Assembly (NCBI GenBank): GCA_002378585.1
Contig: DFSJ01000156.1
Location: 1 to 7,301, forward strand
Direction of reading: 5' to 3'
Length of the DNA: 7,301 nt
Source: Flavobacteriaceae bacterium UBA3440
GTDB taxonomy: Bacteria; Bacteroidota; Bacteroidia; Flavobacteriales; Flavobacteriaceae
Shown here in pieces: positions 1-6,627 of the stretch. A model generated the notes under the pieces. The model was not told the DNA's origin and did no database searches. It saw nothing but the letters and a program-made list of their open reading frames with translations. The stretch's first letter is position 1, and each line of letters starts with the position of its first letter. Made by a program: the position numbers and the translations under genes.

Positions 1-1116
1 ATCAAAACAGCTAAACTGGAAACATCCTTGGAGTTTCTAGAGAAGCAACGCCTTGAAGATGCCGCCCTAGTGAAAGCCAAAGAAGCTCAATACAAAACTG
101 AGTTTGAGCATTTGGCCCAAAAAGTTCTACAGCAAACCAGTCAGCAATTTACGCTCCACAACAAAGAGCAAATGAATTCCATCTTGGATCCCCTGAAGGA
201 AAAAATCATCGGTTTTGAAAAAAAGGTGGAGGACAGCCAAAAGGAAAATGTAGGATTGGGGGCAAAACTAGAAGAACAGCTCAAACAACTTTACCTGGCC
301 AACCAACAAATGTCACAGGAAGCACAAAACTTGACCAAAGCACTCAAAGGGGACAGCAAAACACAGGGAAATTGGGGTGAAATGGTCTTGGAACGCGTTT
401 TGGAAAAATCGGGATTAGAGCGAGGTCGGGAATATGAGGTACAACAATCATTCACGGCTAGTGATGGTCAAAAACAAATGCCTGATGTGGTGATATACAT
501 GCCCCAAGGCAAGAAACTTATCGTCGATTCAAAAGTATCCTTAACCGATTATGAGCGATACGTCAACGCAGATACAGAACAAGAACGCGCCCTACATTTA
601 AAAAATCACATCAATTCGCTCAAAAAACACATCGATCAACTTTCAGCCAAACGCTATGAGGACCTCTATGAAATGGAAAGTCCTGACTTTGTCCTGCTTT
701 TTGTTCCGGTAGAGTCCGCATTTGCCACAGCGATCAATGAAGAACACGAGCTGTACAGCAAAGCATTTGACAAAAATATTGTGGTGGTCACCCCCTCTAC
801 CCTTTTGGCTACACTACGCACAGTAGAAACTATGTGGACCAATGAAAAACAGCGCAAAAACGCTTTGGAAATCGCCCAACAAGCCGGTTCCCTATACGAT
901 AAGTTTCAAGGATTGTTGGAAGACCTCAAAGGGATCGGCAGTCGTCTGGAAAACGCCAAAATATTTTATGATGGCGCGATGAATAAATTGTCTACCGGCA
1001 AAGGAAATTTAGTAGGCGGGGTTGAAAAACTCAAACAAATGGGAGCTAAAGCCAAAAAGGCCTTGCCCGATGCTTGGGCGGCGCGTGCACTAGACCCAGA
1101 AGAAAATGAAGCATAA
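1..1116 (+). CDS. rmuC: DNA recombination protein RmuC, C-terminal part (5' end cut by window edge)
   Basis: The frame is open from base 1 without a convincing start (a TTG at 28 is only an internal codon), so 371 residues of a longer protein are seen; E. coli RmuC is about 475. The first ~110 visible residues are rich in Lys, Glu and Gln and look like a coiled coil; the membrane-anchor segment usual at the RmuC N-terminus would lie outside the window. The RmuC domain follows (about 115-345). It shows a GNWGE motif (visible Glu127), a PD motif (Asp162) and VDSK (Asp176, Lys178), the acidic/lysine pattern of a PD-(D/E)XK nuclease-like fold. RmuC is known in E. coli to limit recombination at inverted repeats; its biochemical activity is inferred from the fold. 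The gene ends at a strong terminator and has no downstream partner on this strand. The family call is firm; the nuclease role is less certain. Confidence 0.93.
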   Translation: MKTAKLETSLEFLEKQRLEDAALVKAKEAQYKTEFEHLAQKVLQQTSQQFTLHNKEQMNSILDPLKEKIIGFEKKVEDSQKENVGLGAKLEEQLKQLYLANQQMSQEAQNLTKALKGDSKTQGNWGEMVLERVLEKSGLERGREYEVQQSFTASDGQKQMPDVVIYMPQGKKLIVDSKVSLTDYERYVNADTEQERALHLKNHINSLKKHIDQLSAKRYEDLYEMESPDFVLLFVPVESAFATAINEEHELYSKAFDKNIVVVTPSTLLATLRTVETMWTNEKQRKNALEIAQQAGSLYDKFQGLLEDLKGIGSRLENAKIFYDGAMNKLSTGKGNLVGGVEKLKQMGAKAKKALPDAWAARALDPEENEA

Positions 1117-1146
1117 AAAAAGGCCCGATATAATCGGGCCTTTTTT
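1115..1146. terminator. Bidirectional rho-independent terminator shared by rmuC and carB
   Basis: A perfect 8-bp stem (GGCCCGAT at 1122-1129, ATCGGGCC at 1133-1140) closes a 3-base loop. Seven A (1115-1121) precede it and six T (1141-1146) follow it, so it works as hairpin plus U-tract in both directions. The A tract begins inside the rmuC stop codon; on the minus strand it lies 12 bp past the carB stop. It separates the two convergent genes. Confidence 0.93.
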
Positions 1147-1158
1147 ATGATGGATGAT

Positions 1159-4011
1159 TTACTTGCTCAGATACATTTTTCTTCTAGCGTATAAATCATA
1201 GAAGGCATCATCTTTAAGGCTGTCGATAAATAAGATGCTTTCCCCAGTACTCTTCATCTCAGGCCCTAGGTTTTTGTTGACGTTAGGGAATTTCTCAAAA
1301 GAGAATACAGGTTGCTTAATCGCATAGCCTTCTAGTTGAGGATTAAACTTAAAGTCCTTGACTTTTTTGGCGCCCAACATGACCTTGGTCGCGTAATTTA
1401 CATAAGGTTCCTTGTAAGACTTGGCGATAAAAGGTACTGTTCTGGAAGCACGGGGATTGGCCTCAATGATGTAGACCACCTCGTCCTTAATCGCAAACTG
1501 AATATTGATTAATCCAACAGTATTTAAAGCCAATGCAATTTTCTTGGTGTGGTCTTTGATCTGCTGCATCACCAATTCCCCTAAGTTAAACGGCGGAAGG
1601 GTGGCGTTTGAATCTCCAGAGTGTATACCACAAGGCTCGATGTGCTCCATGATACCGATGATATACACATCCTCCCCATCGCAAATGGCATCTGCTTCCG
1701 CTTCAATGGCCCCATCTAAATAATGGTCTAACAACAATTTGTTGTTTGGTATTTTTCGCAATAAATCAACTACGTGTTCTTCGAGTTCCTGTTTGTTGAT
1801 GACAATCTTCATGCCCTGGCCTCCAAGCACATAGGATGGACGTACCAATAAGGGAAAATTGAGATGATCGCTTAAAGCGAGTGCCTCATCGGCGGTCTCT
1901 GCAACGCCAAACTCTGGGAAAGGAATGTTGTTCTCGCGCAATAAATTGGAGAAACTTCCTCGATCCTCGGCTAAATCAAGTGCTTTAAAGCTGGTGCCTA
2001 TGATTTTGATGCCATACTTATCAAGCTTTTCAGCTAGTTTAAGCGCTGTCTGACCTCCGAGTTGAACAATAACACCTACTGGATTTTCATGTTTGATGAT
2101 GTCGTATATGTGCTCCCAGAACACCGGCTCAAAGTACAATTTGTCCGCTGTATCAAAGTCGGTGGATACTGTCTCAGGATTGCAGTTGATCATGATGGAC
2201 TCATAACCGCACTCTGCTGCAGCAAGAACTCCATGCACACAGCAATAATCAAATTCAATTCCTTGGCCGATGCGGTTTGGCCCGGAGCCAAGAACAACCA
2301 CTTTTTTTCTATCTGAAACTTCAGAATCATTGGCCACATAACGAGTACCATCAGGTCGTTCCACCTCTGACTCAAATGTCGAATAGTAATAAGGTGTCTG
2401 GGCTTTAAATTCAGCGGCACAGGTGTCCACCAACTTGTACACCCTTTTAATATTCATAGCTTCACGCAGTTGATAAACCTCGCTTTCAAGACAACCCAAC
2501 ATATGGGCTATCTGTCTATCGGCAAATCCTTTTTGCTTGGCCTCCAGCAACATATCCTTAGGCAGTGTAGCTAGCTTGAACTGATTGATCTGTTTTTCCA
2601 GTTGATATAACTCCTCGTACTGGCGTAAAAACCATAGATCGATTTTAGTAATCTCATGTATTCTTGCCAAGGGAATACCCATTTGAATGGCATCGTAAAT
2701 CACGAAAACTCGATCCCAACTCGCTACGGTTAATTTCTGAATAATCTGTTCGTAATTGGTATATCCTTTACCATCAGCTCCCAAACCATTTCTTTTGATT
2801 TCTAGGGACTGAGTGGCTTTGTGTAGCGCCTCTTGAAAGGAACGTCCTATTCCCATGACCTCTCCAACTGACTTCATCTGTAGGCCCAAACTTCGGTCAG
2901 ACCCTTCAAATTTGTCAAAATTCCATCGAGGTATTTTTACAATGACGTAATCCAAAGTAGGCTCAAAATAAGCAGAAGTAGATTTGGTGATTTGATTGAA
3001 CAATTCATCTAGGTGATACCCAATTGCGAGTTTGGCCGCGATTTTAGCAATGGGATAACCTGTTGCTTTTGAGGCCAATGCGGATGATCTAGATACCCTT
3101 GGGTTAATTTCAATAGCGATGATATCTTCCTTTTCATCTGGGCTTACTGCAAACTGTACGTTACAACCACCGGCAAAATCACCAATACTGCGCATCATTT
3201 TAATCGCCATATCCCTCATGCGCTGAAAAGTGCGGTCAGAGAGGGTCATTGCGGGAGCTACAGTAATTGAATCTCCGGTGTGTATGCCCATAGGATCCAT
3301 ATTCTCTATGGTACAAATAATCACTACGTTGTCGTTTTTATCCCTCAACAACTCCAACTCGTATTCTTTCCAGCCCATTAACGCCTTGTCAATCATCACC
3401 TCATGAATAGGTGATATTTCCAATCCTCGGCTGAGTAATTCATCAAAATCTTCGGGTTTGTACACGACAGCTGCACCTGCCCCTCCTAGGGTAAACGATG
3501 ATCGGATTACCAAGGGAAAACCAAACTGTTGGGCGATCTCCTTACCCTTAAGAAAAGAGGTAGCCGTAGCTTGGGGAGCCATACCAATACCGATTTTAAG
3601 CATCAGTTTTCTAAACTTTTCTCTGTCCTCAGTAATATTAATCGCCTCGATATCTACCCCAATAATTTCAATGTTGAAATCGGACCAGATCCCTTTATCA
3701 TCAGCTTCTATACACAAGTTTAGTGCCGTCTGTCCACCCATGGTAGGCAAAACAGCATCAATCTCCGGGTGCTTCTTTAAAATTTCAATGATAGAGGCCG
3801 TGTTCAATGGCTTAAGGTATATGTGATCCGCCATACTGGGATCAGTCATGATCGTAGCCGGATTGCTGTTGATCAAAATAGTCTTGATGCCATCCTCTCT
3901 CAAGGATCTCAAAGCTTGTGAACCAGAGTAATCAAACTCACAGGCCTGTCCAATAACTATCGGACCGGATCCGATCAACAATACGCACTTAATGTCTTTT
4001 CTTAATGGCAT
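1159..4011 (-). CDS. carB: Carbamoyl-phosphate synthase large subunit, short form without the allosteric domain
   Basis: CarB makes carbamoyl phosphate from bicarbonate, two ATP and ammonia delivered by the glutaminase subunit CarA (not in this window), feeding pyrimidine and arginine synthesis in the cytoplasm. The 950 residues hold two homologous halves. The N-terminal carboxyphosphate half (about 1-400) has GSGPIVIGQACEFDYSG (14-30), Arg130, Arg170, the GG loop at 176-177, Gln286 and the ENPR-type metal site at 301-305. An oligomerisation segment follows (about 400-555), then the carbamoyl-phosphate half (about 568-930) with GSGPNRIGQGIEFDYCC (575-591), PSYVLGG (725-731) and EANPRASR (850-857). 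The protein stops about 27 residues after the final STGE motif (921-924). E. coli CarB (1073 residues) continues there with a domain of about 135 residues that binds UMP, IMP and ornithine. The ATG at 4011 gives the N-terminus MPLRKDIK, matching relatives. There is no clear Shine-Dalgarno site, as usual in this phylum. Confidence 0.97.
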   Translation of the reverse strand: MPLRKDIKCVLLIGSGPIVIGQACEFDYSGSQALRSLREDGIKTILINSNPATIMTDPSMADHIYLKPLNTASIIEILKKHPEIDAVLPTMGGQTALNLCIEADDKGIWSDFNIEIIGVDIEAINITEDREKFRKLMLKIGIGMAPQATATSFLKGKEIAQQFGFPLVIRSSFTLGGAGAAVVYKPEDFDELLSRGLEISPIHEVMIDKALMGWKEYELELLRDKNDNVVIICTIENMDPMGIHTGDSITVAPAMTLSDRTFQRMRDMAIKMMRSIGDFAGGCNVQFAVSPDEKEDIIAIEINPRVSRSSALASKATGYPIAKIAAKLAIGYHLDELFNQITKSTSAYFEPTLDYVIVKIPRWNFDKFEGSDRSLGLQMKSVGEVMGIGRSFQEALHKATQSLEIKRNGLGADGKGYTNYEQIIQKLTVASWDRVFVIYDAIQMGIPLARIHEITKIDLWFLRQYEELYQLEKQINQFKLATLPKDMLLEAKQKGFADRQIAHMLGCLESEVYQLREAMNIKRVYKLVDTCAAEFKAQTPYYYSTFESEVERPDGTRYVANDSEVSDRKKVVVLGSGPNRIGQGIEFDYCCVHGVLAAAECGYESIMINCNPETVSTDFDTADKLYFEPVFWEHIYDIIKHENPVGVIVQLGGQTALKLAEKLDKYGIKIIGTSFKALDLAEDRGSFSNLLRENNIPFPEFGVAETADEALALSDHLNFPLLVRPSYVLGGQGMKIVINKQELEEHVVDLLRKIPNNKLLLDHYLDGAIEAEADAICDGEDVYIIGIMEHIEPCGIHSGDSNATLPPFNLGELVMQQIKDHTKKIALALNTVGLINIQFAIKDEVVYIIEANPRASRTVPFIAKSYKEPYVNYATKVMLGAKKVKDFKFNPQLEGYAIKQPVFSFEKFPNVNKNLGPEMKSTGESILFIDSLKDDAFYDLYARRKMYLSK

Positions 4012-4038
4012 TTAACTCAGTTTTAATGGGGTAAGTTC

Positions 4039-4073
4039 AAAAAAAAAGGTGTTACTCAAAAAAGTAACACCTT
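4039..4073 (-). terminator. Rho-independent terminator after rpmH
   Basis: Read on the minus strand, an 11-bp perfect stem (AAGGTGTTACT at 4073-4063, AGTAACACCTT at 4056-4046) encloses a 6-base loop and is followed by an uninterrupted T run (4045-4039). It lies 24 bp past the rpmH stop and ends only 27 bp before the carB start codon, so it should limit rpmH transcripts entering carB. The A-rich 3' side on the plus strand is weaker, so the minus orientation is preferred. Confidence 0.88.
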
Positions 4074-4097
4074 AATATATTAAAAAATAAACAATCA

Positions 4098-4256
4098 TTA
4101 TTTCTTGTGTCTGCTTTCTGAAGATACAGTCAATTTCTTTCTTCCTTTAGCTCTTCTTCTAGCCAAAACTTTACGCCCGTTGGCAGATGCCATACGCTCT
4201 CTAAATCCGTGCTTATTTCTTCTTTTTCTTTTTGAAGGCTGATATGTTCTTTTCAT
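4098..4256 (-). CDS. rpmH: 50S ribosomal protein L34
   Basis: A 52-residue protein starting [19 protein letters not shown] and containing [20 protein letters not shown], the L34 signature over nearly its whole length. About 40% of residues are Lys or Arg, as expected of a protein that packs against 23S rRNA in the large subunit. It ends with a short tail, [13 protein letters not shown], which resembles the L34 of Flavobacteriia and makes it a few residues longer than the 46-residue E. coli protein. The ATG at 4256 is the family start; no Shine-Dalgarno site is visible. A good Bacteroidota promoter lies about 65 bp upstream and a strong terminator directly downstream, so it is probably its own transcription unit. 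In many bacteria rpmH is followed by rnpA; here carB follows instead. Confidence 0.97.
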   Translation of the reverse strand: MKRTYQPSKRKRRNKHGFRERMASANGRKVLARRRAKGRKKLTVSSESRHKK

Positions 4257-4322
4257 CGAGCTAGATTTTATGCTGATTTGTTGTAAATAAGCCTAAGGCA
4301 CTGCCGGCACAAAAGCTGGGCG

Positions 4323-4352
4323 CAAATATACAAAGAGTTTTCGCTTAGACAA
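4323..4352 (-). promoter_or_regulatory. Bacteroidota-type promoter of rpmH
   Basis: On the minus strand TATATTTG (4330-4323) is an exact match to the -7 consensus TAnnTTTG used by the main sigma factor of Bacteroidota. A TTG at 4352-4350 lies 19 bases upstream, inside the known 17-23 spacing for the -33 element. Transcription would start near 4317, leaving a leader of about 60 nt before the rpmH ATG. The match is direct; activity is inferred. Confidence 0.72.
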
Positions 4353-4387
4353 GTCAATTTTAAAAAAATATTTTCAATGATTTTTCT

Positions 4388-4395
4388 TACTTTTG
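4388..4395 (+). promoter_or_regulatory. Probable -7 promoter element of the TPR/acetyltransferase-like unit
   Basis: TACTTTTG exactly fits TAnnTTTG and stands 41 bp before the ATG at 4437, giving a leader of roughly 35 nt. No TTG is found at the expected -33 distance; that place is instead an A/T-rich tract (4358-4376). The absence of a -33 element keeps confidence moderate. Confidence 0.5.
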
Positions 4396-4436
4396 TTTTG
4401 CTTTTATAGGGCCAACAGGCCAAATTTTACGCCTCT

Positions 4437-4952
4437 ATGTTCCACAAAAATATCAAACTAGCCCTTACCCTTCTGATCAACGCCTACGCTGTATATCAGT
4501 TTGTGGAAGGCGAGATAGGAAACGGTATCTTTTTGATCCTCTTTTCACTAATCTTTGTCTTTTTATACTTCAGAAATGAGTTTATTTTGCTGGCATTTCT
4601 CAGCATGCGTAAACAAGATCTTGCTGGAACTCAAAGGTGGCTGGACAAAATTAAAAATCCTTCAGCTTCATTGATCAAAAAACAAGAAGGATACTACAAT
4701 TACCTTTTAGGAATTATCCATTCCCAAACCAATTTATCTATCGCTGAAAAACATTTTAAAAAAGCCTTACTATTTGGACTCACTATGTCTTACGACATAG
4801 CCATGGCTAAATTGAGTTTAGCTGGTATCGCCATGCAAAAAAGGCGTAAAGTGGAAGCGACAAAATTGCTTCAAGAAGCCAAAAAACTGGATAAACAACA
4901 GATGTTGTCAGACCAGATCAAAATGATGCAACAACAACTCAAGAAAATCTAA
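4437..4952 (+). CDS. Small membrane-anchored TPR-like protein, function unknown
   Basis: The 171-residue protein begins with two hydrophobic helices (about 6-22 and 29-45) joined by a short acidic loop (VEGEIGNG), then a semi-hydrophobic stretch (48-56). The N-terminus (HKNIK) and the region after helix 2 (MRKQ) are positively charged, so by the positive-inside rule both ends should face the cytoplasm. Residues about 60-155 look like helical pairs of TPR type: YYNYLLGIIHSQTNLSIAEKHFKKAL (in part 86-111) and an Ala/Leu-rich second pair (about 121-152, with MAKLSLAGIAMQKRR and EATKLLQEAKKLD). The C-terminus is Gln/Lys-rich. Similar proteins are, to my recollection, widespread in Flavobacteriia, but I know of no assigned function; a scaffold role is only a guess from the fold. 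The ATG at 4437 is the first in frame and follows a promoter-like -7 box. It is followed 4 bp later by the next gene, so the two are probably cotranscribed. Confidence 0.85.
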   Translation: MFHKNIKLALTLLINAYAVYQFVEGEIGNGIFLILFSLIFVFLYFRNEFILLAFLSMRKQDLAGTQRWLDKIKNPSASLIKKQEGYYNYLLGIIHSQTNLSIAEKHFKKALLFGLTMSYDIAMAKLSLAGIAMQKRRKVEATKLLQEAKKLDKQQMLSDQIKMMQQQLKKI

Positions 4953-4956
4953 CTCT

Positions 4957-5253
4957 GTGCTCGAAGAACGCCCCATACTGGACAATGAATTTCTCAGACA
5001 GTTTGAGTGTACTTATCAAGAACAAATGGTAGTGGTTGAGTATGCCCTACAAGAGAAAAAGATTTTTTTAACCAAGTTGATTCTTCCAGCTGCAGCCCCT
5101 CAAGATGATTGGATTACGGAGCTCATCGCAGATTTACTTAACATCATTGAAGAGAGACGACTGCGAGTTGTCCCCACGTGTAGTGAATTGAAGATTCTGT
5201 TTAAGAAAAATAAGAAGTTTCAACGAATGTTACCTGTAGGTATTCGTCTGTAA
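4957..5253 (+). CDS. Small YjdJ-like (Acetyltransf_CG) N-acetyltransferase-fold protein, probably degenerate
   Basis: A 98-residue protein resembling the short GNAT-related family typified by YjdJ. It shows the central strand region (VVVEYALQEKKIFLTKLILP, 25-44), a helix (52-67), and the family's Pro-x-Cys element as VVPTC (71-75), followed by a basic helix and MLPVGIRL at the end. Cys75 is the position of the conserved cysteine in this family. The usual acetyl-CoA loop (Gly-x-Gly just before the helix) is not present: residues 46-56 read AAPQDDWITEL, with no glycine. Acetyl-CoA binding is therefore doubtful, and substrate is unknown. The start is taken as GTG at 4957, 4 bp after the stop of the TPR-like gene; the next in-frame ATG (residue 24) would remove the first strand. 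Translational coupling to the upstream gene is likely. The gene runs convergently into mtaB with 3 bp between stops. Confidence 0.8.
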   Translation: MLEERPILDNEFLRQFECTYQEQMVVVEYALQEKKIFLTKLILPAAAPQDDWITELIADLLNIIEERRLRVVPTCSELKILFKKNKKFQRMLPVGIRL

Positions 5254-5256
5254 ATG

Positions 5257-6627
5257 CTATGCTTCTTTTATATAGCTAGCCATCGCTAAACCATCCTCAT
5301 CCAATTCTGTCAACTTCATAATTTTCAGTGTATTCACCCAATCAGGGTTCCAGGGATGTTTTACTTTGATGTAGTTTTCAGTGAACCCAAACATCCACCC
5401 TTGTTTGTTTTCATCTTCAAAAAGAACCGTCCTAGTGGAGCCTAAGTGCTTCTGATAAAATGCGTGACGCAACTTAACCGACAAGCCCCGGAGCATTTTA
5501 CTGCGTTTTCTGCGCACATGCATGGGCACCACTGCAGACATGGATGCAGCTTCGGTATTTTCTCGTTCAGAATAAGTAAATACATGGAGGTAGGAAACAT
5601 CCAGTGAAGCTAAGTATTGATAGGTTTCCAGAAAATCATCATCGGATTCACCGGGAAATCCAACAATCACATCAACACCTATACAAGCATCGGGCATCAC
5701 TTGCCTTATCCGTGCTACGCGTTCGGTATACAGCCCAGTTAAGTACCTGCGTTTCATGTTCTTGAGCAATCGATCACTACCGCTCTGAAGGGGTATGTGG
5801 AAGTGAGGTACAAAACACTTGGCTTGGGCTACAAAATCAATCACTTCATTGCGCAGCAAATTGGGTTCTATAGAACTGATGCGTACCCGAGCAATCCCTT
5901 TGATCTTGTCAAGTGCCTGAACCAAATCAAAAAAAGTATGGCTGTGTTTTTTATTGCCCAACTCTCCTTTTCCATAATCCCCAATATTGACTCCAGTAAG
6001 CACGATCTCCTTGACACCTTGTGCGGAAATTTTTCGCGCATTTTCCAAGACATTTTCCAAGGCATCACTGCGCGAAATACCCCGGGCTAGCGGAATAGTA
6101 CAGTAAGTGCACTTATAATCACAGCCATCTTGAACCTTTAAAAAAGCACGAGTTCGATCGCCAAGTGCATAACTACCTACATAAAAATCCGTTTCATCGA
6201 TGTGACATGAATGCACCTCACCAAAATCATTTTTGGTCAAATCATTCAAATAAGCGGTCAAATTAAACTTTTCTTTAGCCCCCAACACTAAATCTACCCC
6301 ATTTACAGCGGCCAATTCCTCTGGTTTCAACTGCGCATAACAACCCACAGCGGCTACAAAAGCATTTGGATTCAATCGCAGACAATCTTTGACCAATCCC
6401 TTGAACTTCTTGTCAGCCTGTTCGGTTACGGAGCACGTATTAATCACATATACGTCAGCTGTTTGATCAAAATCAACCGATTGAAAATGAGCTGCCTCCA
6501 GGCCCCGTTTAATGGTAGCCGTTTCAGAGAAGTTGAGTTTACACCCCAACGTGTGGAACGCCACTTTCTTTGGTGGTGCAGTTAATTCAGGCATTAACGC
6601 CTCCCATGGTCCTATAGTTGTGTTCAT
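5257..6627 (-). CDS. mtaB: tRNA (t6A37) methylthiotransferase MtaB
   Basis: MtaB is a radical-SAM enzyme that adds a methylthio group to t6A at position 37 of tRNAs reading ANN codons, giving ms2t6A, which supports accurate decoding. The 456 residues show the three family parts. The N-terminal methylthiotransferase domain has HTLGCKLNFSE (25-35) with Cys29, VINTCSVT with Cys65, and VGCYAQL with Cys96; these three cysteines bind the auxiliary 4Fe-4S cluster. The radical-SAM core has DGCDYKCTYC with Cys169, Cys173 and Cys176 (CxxxCxxC), then LTGVNIGDYG (210-219) and IPLQSGSDRLL (278-288). A C-terminal TRAM-like RNA-binding region follows (about 393-453). GCKLN plus the overall length favours MtaB over MiaB and RimO. 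The ATG at 6627 overlaps the upstream stop as ATGA, supporting that start; Met12 (6594) is the alternative. It appears to be the second gene of a unit with the GlmU-like gene. Confidence 0.95.
   Translation of the reverse strand: MNTTIGPWEALMPELTAPPKKVAFHTLGCKLNFSETATIKRGLEAAHFQSVDFDQTADVYVINTCSVTEQADKKFKGLVKDCLRLNPNAFVAAVGCYAQLKPEELAAVNGVDLVLGAKEKFNLTAYLNDLTKNDFGEVHSCHIDETDFYVGSYALGDRTRAFLKVQDGCDYKCTYCTIPLARGISRSDALENVLENARKISAQGVKEIVLTGVNIGDYGKGELGNKKHSHTFFDLVQALDKIKGIARVRISSIEPNLLRNEVIDFVAQAKCFVPHFHIPLQSGSDRLLKNMKRRYLTGLYTERVARIRQVMPDACIGVDVIVGFPGESDDDFLETYQYLASLDVSYLHVFTYSERENTEAASMSAVVPMHVRRKRSKMLRGLSVKLRHAFYQKHLGSTRTVLFEDENKQGWMFGFTENYIKVKHPWNPDWVNTLKIMKLTELDEDGLAMASYIKEA

Noticed and set aside
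666..857. 63-codon minus-strand frame inside rmuC
   Set aside because: Lies over the conserved RmuC domain and lacks any start context or domain.
1117..1158. Possibility that the CarB C-terminal domain is split off into a separate downstream gene
   Set aside because: Only a terminator lies beyond the carB stop on this strand, followed by rmuC on the other strand; no reading frame could encode the domain.
3458..3826. 122-codon open frame on the plus strand inside carB
   Set aside because: It is antisense to the highly conserved first ATP-grasp half of CarB, and its translation has no recognisable domain or signal; it is a by-product of carB codon use.
4407..4424. GGCC-AACA-GGCC mini hairpin before the TPR-like gene
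   Set aside because: Only a 4-bp stem with a 4-base loop and no T run or conserved partner; too small to call a regulatory element.
5797..6090. 97-codon plus-strand frame inside mtaB
   Set aside because: Antisense to the radical-SAM core of MtaB, with no promoter-like element and no recognisable protein features.
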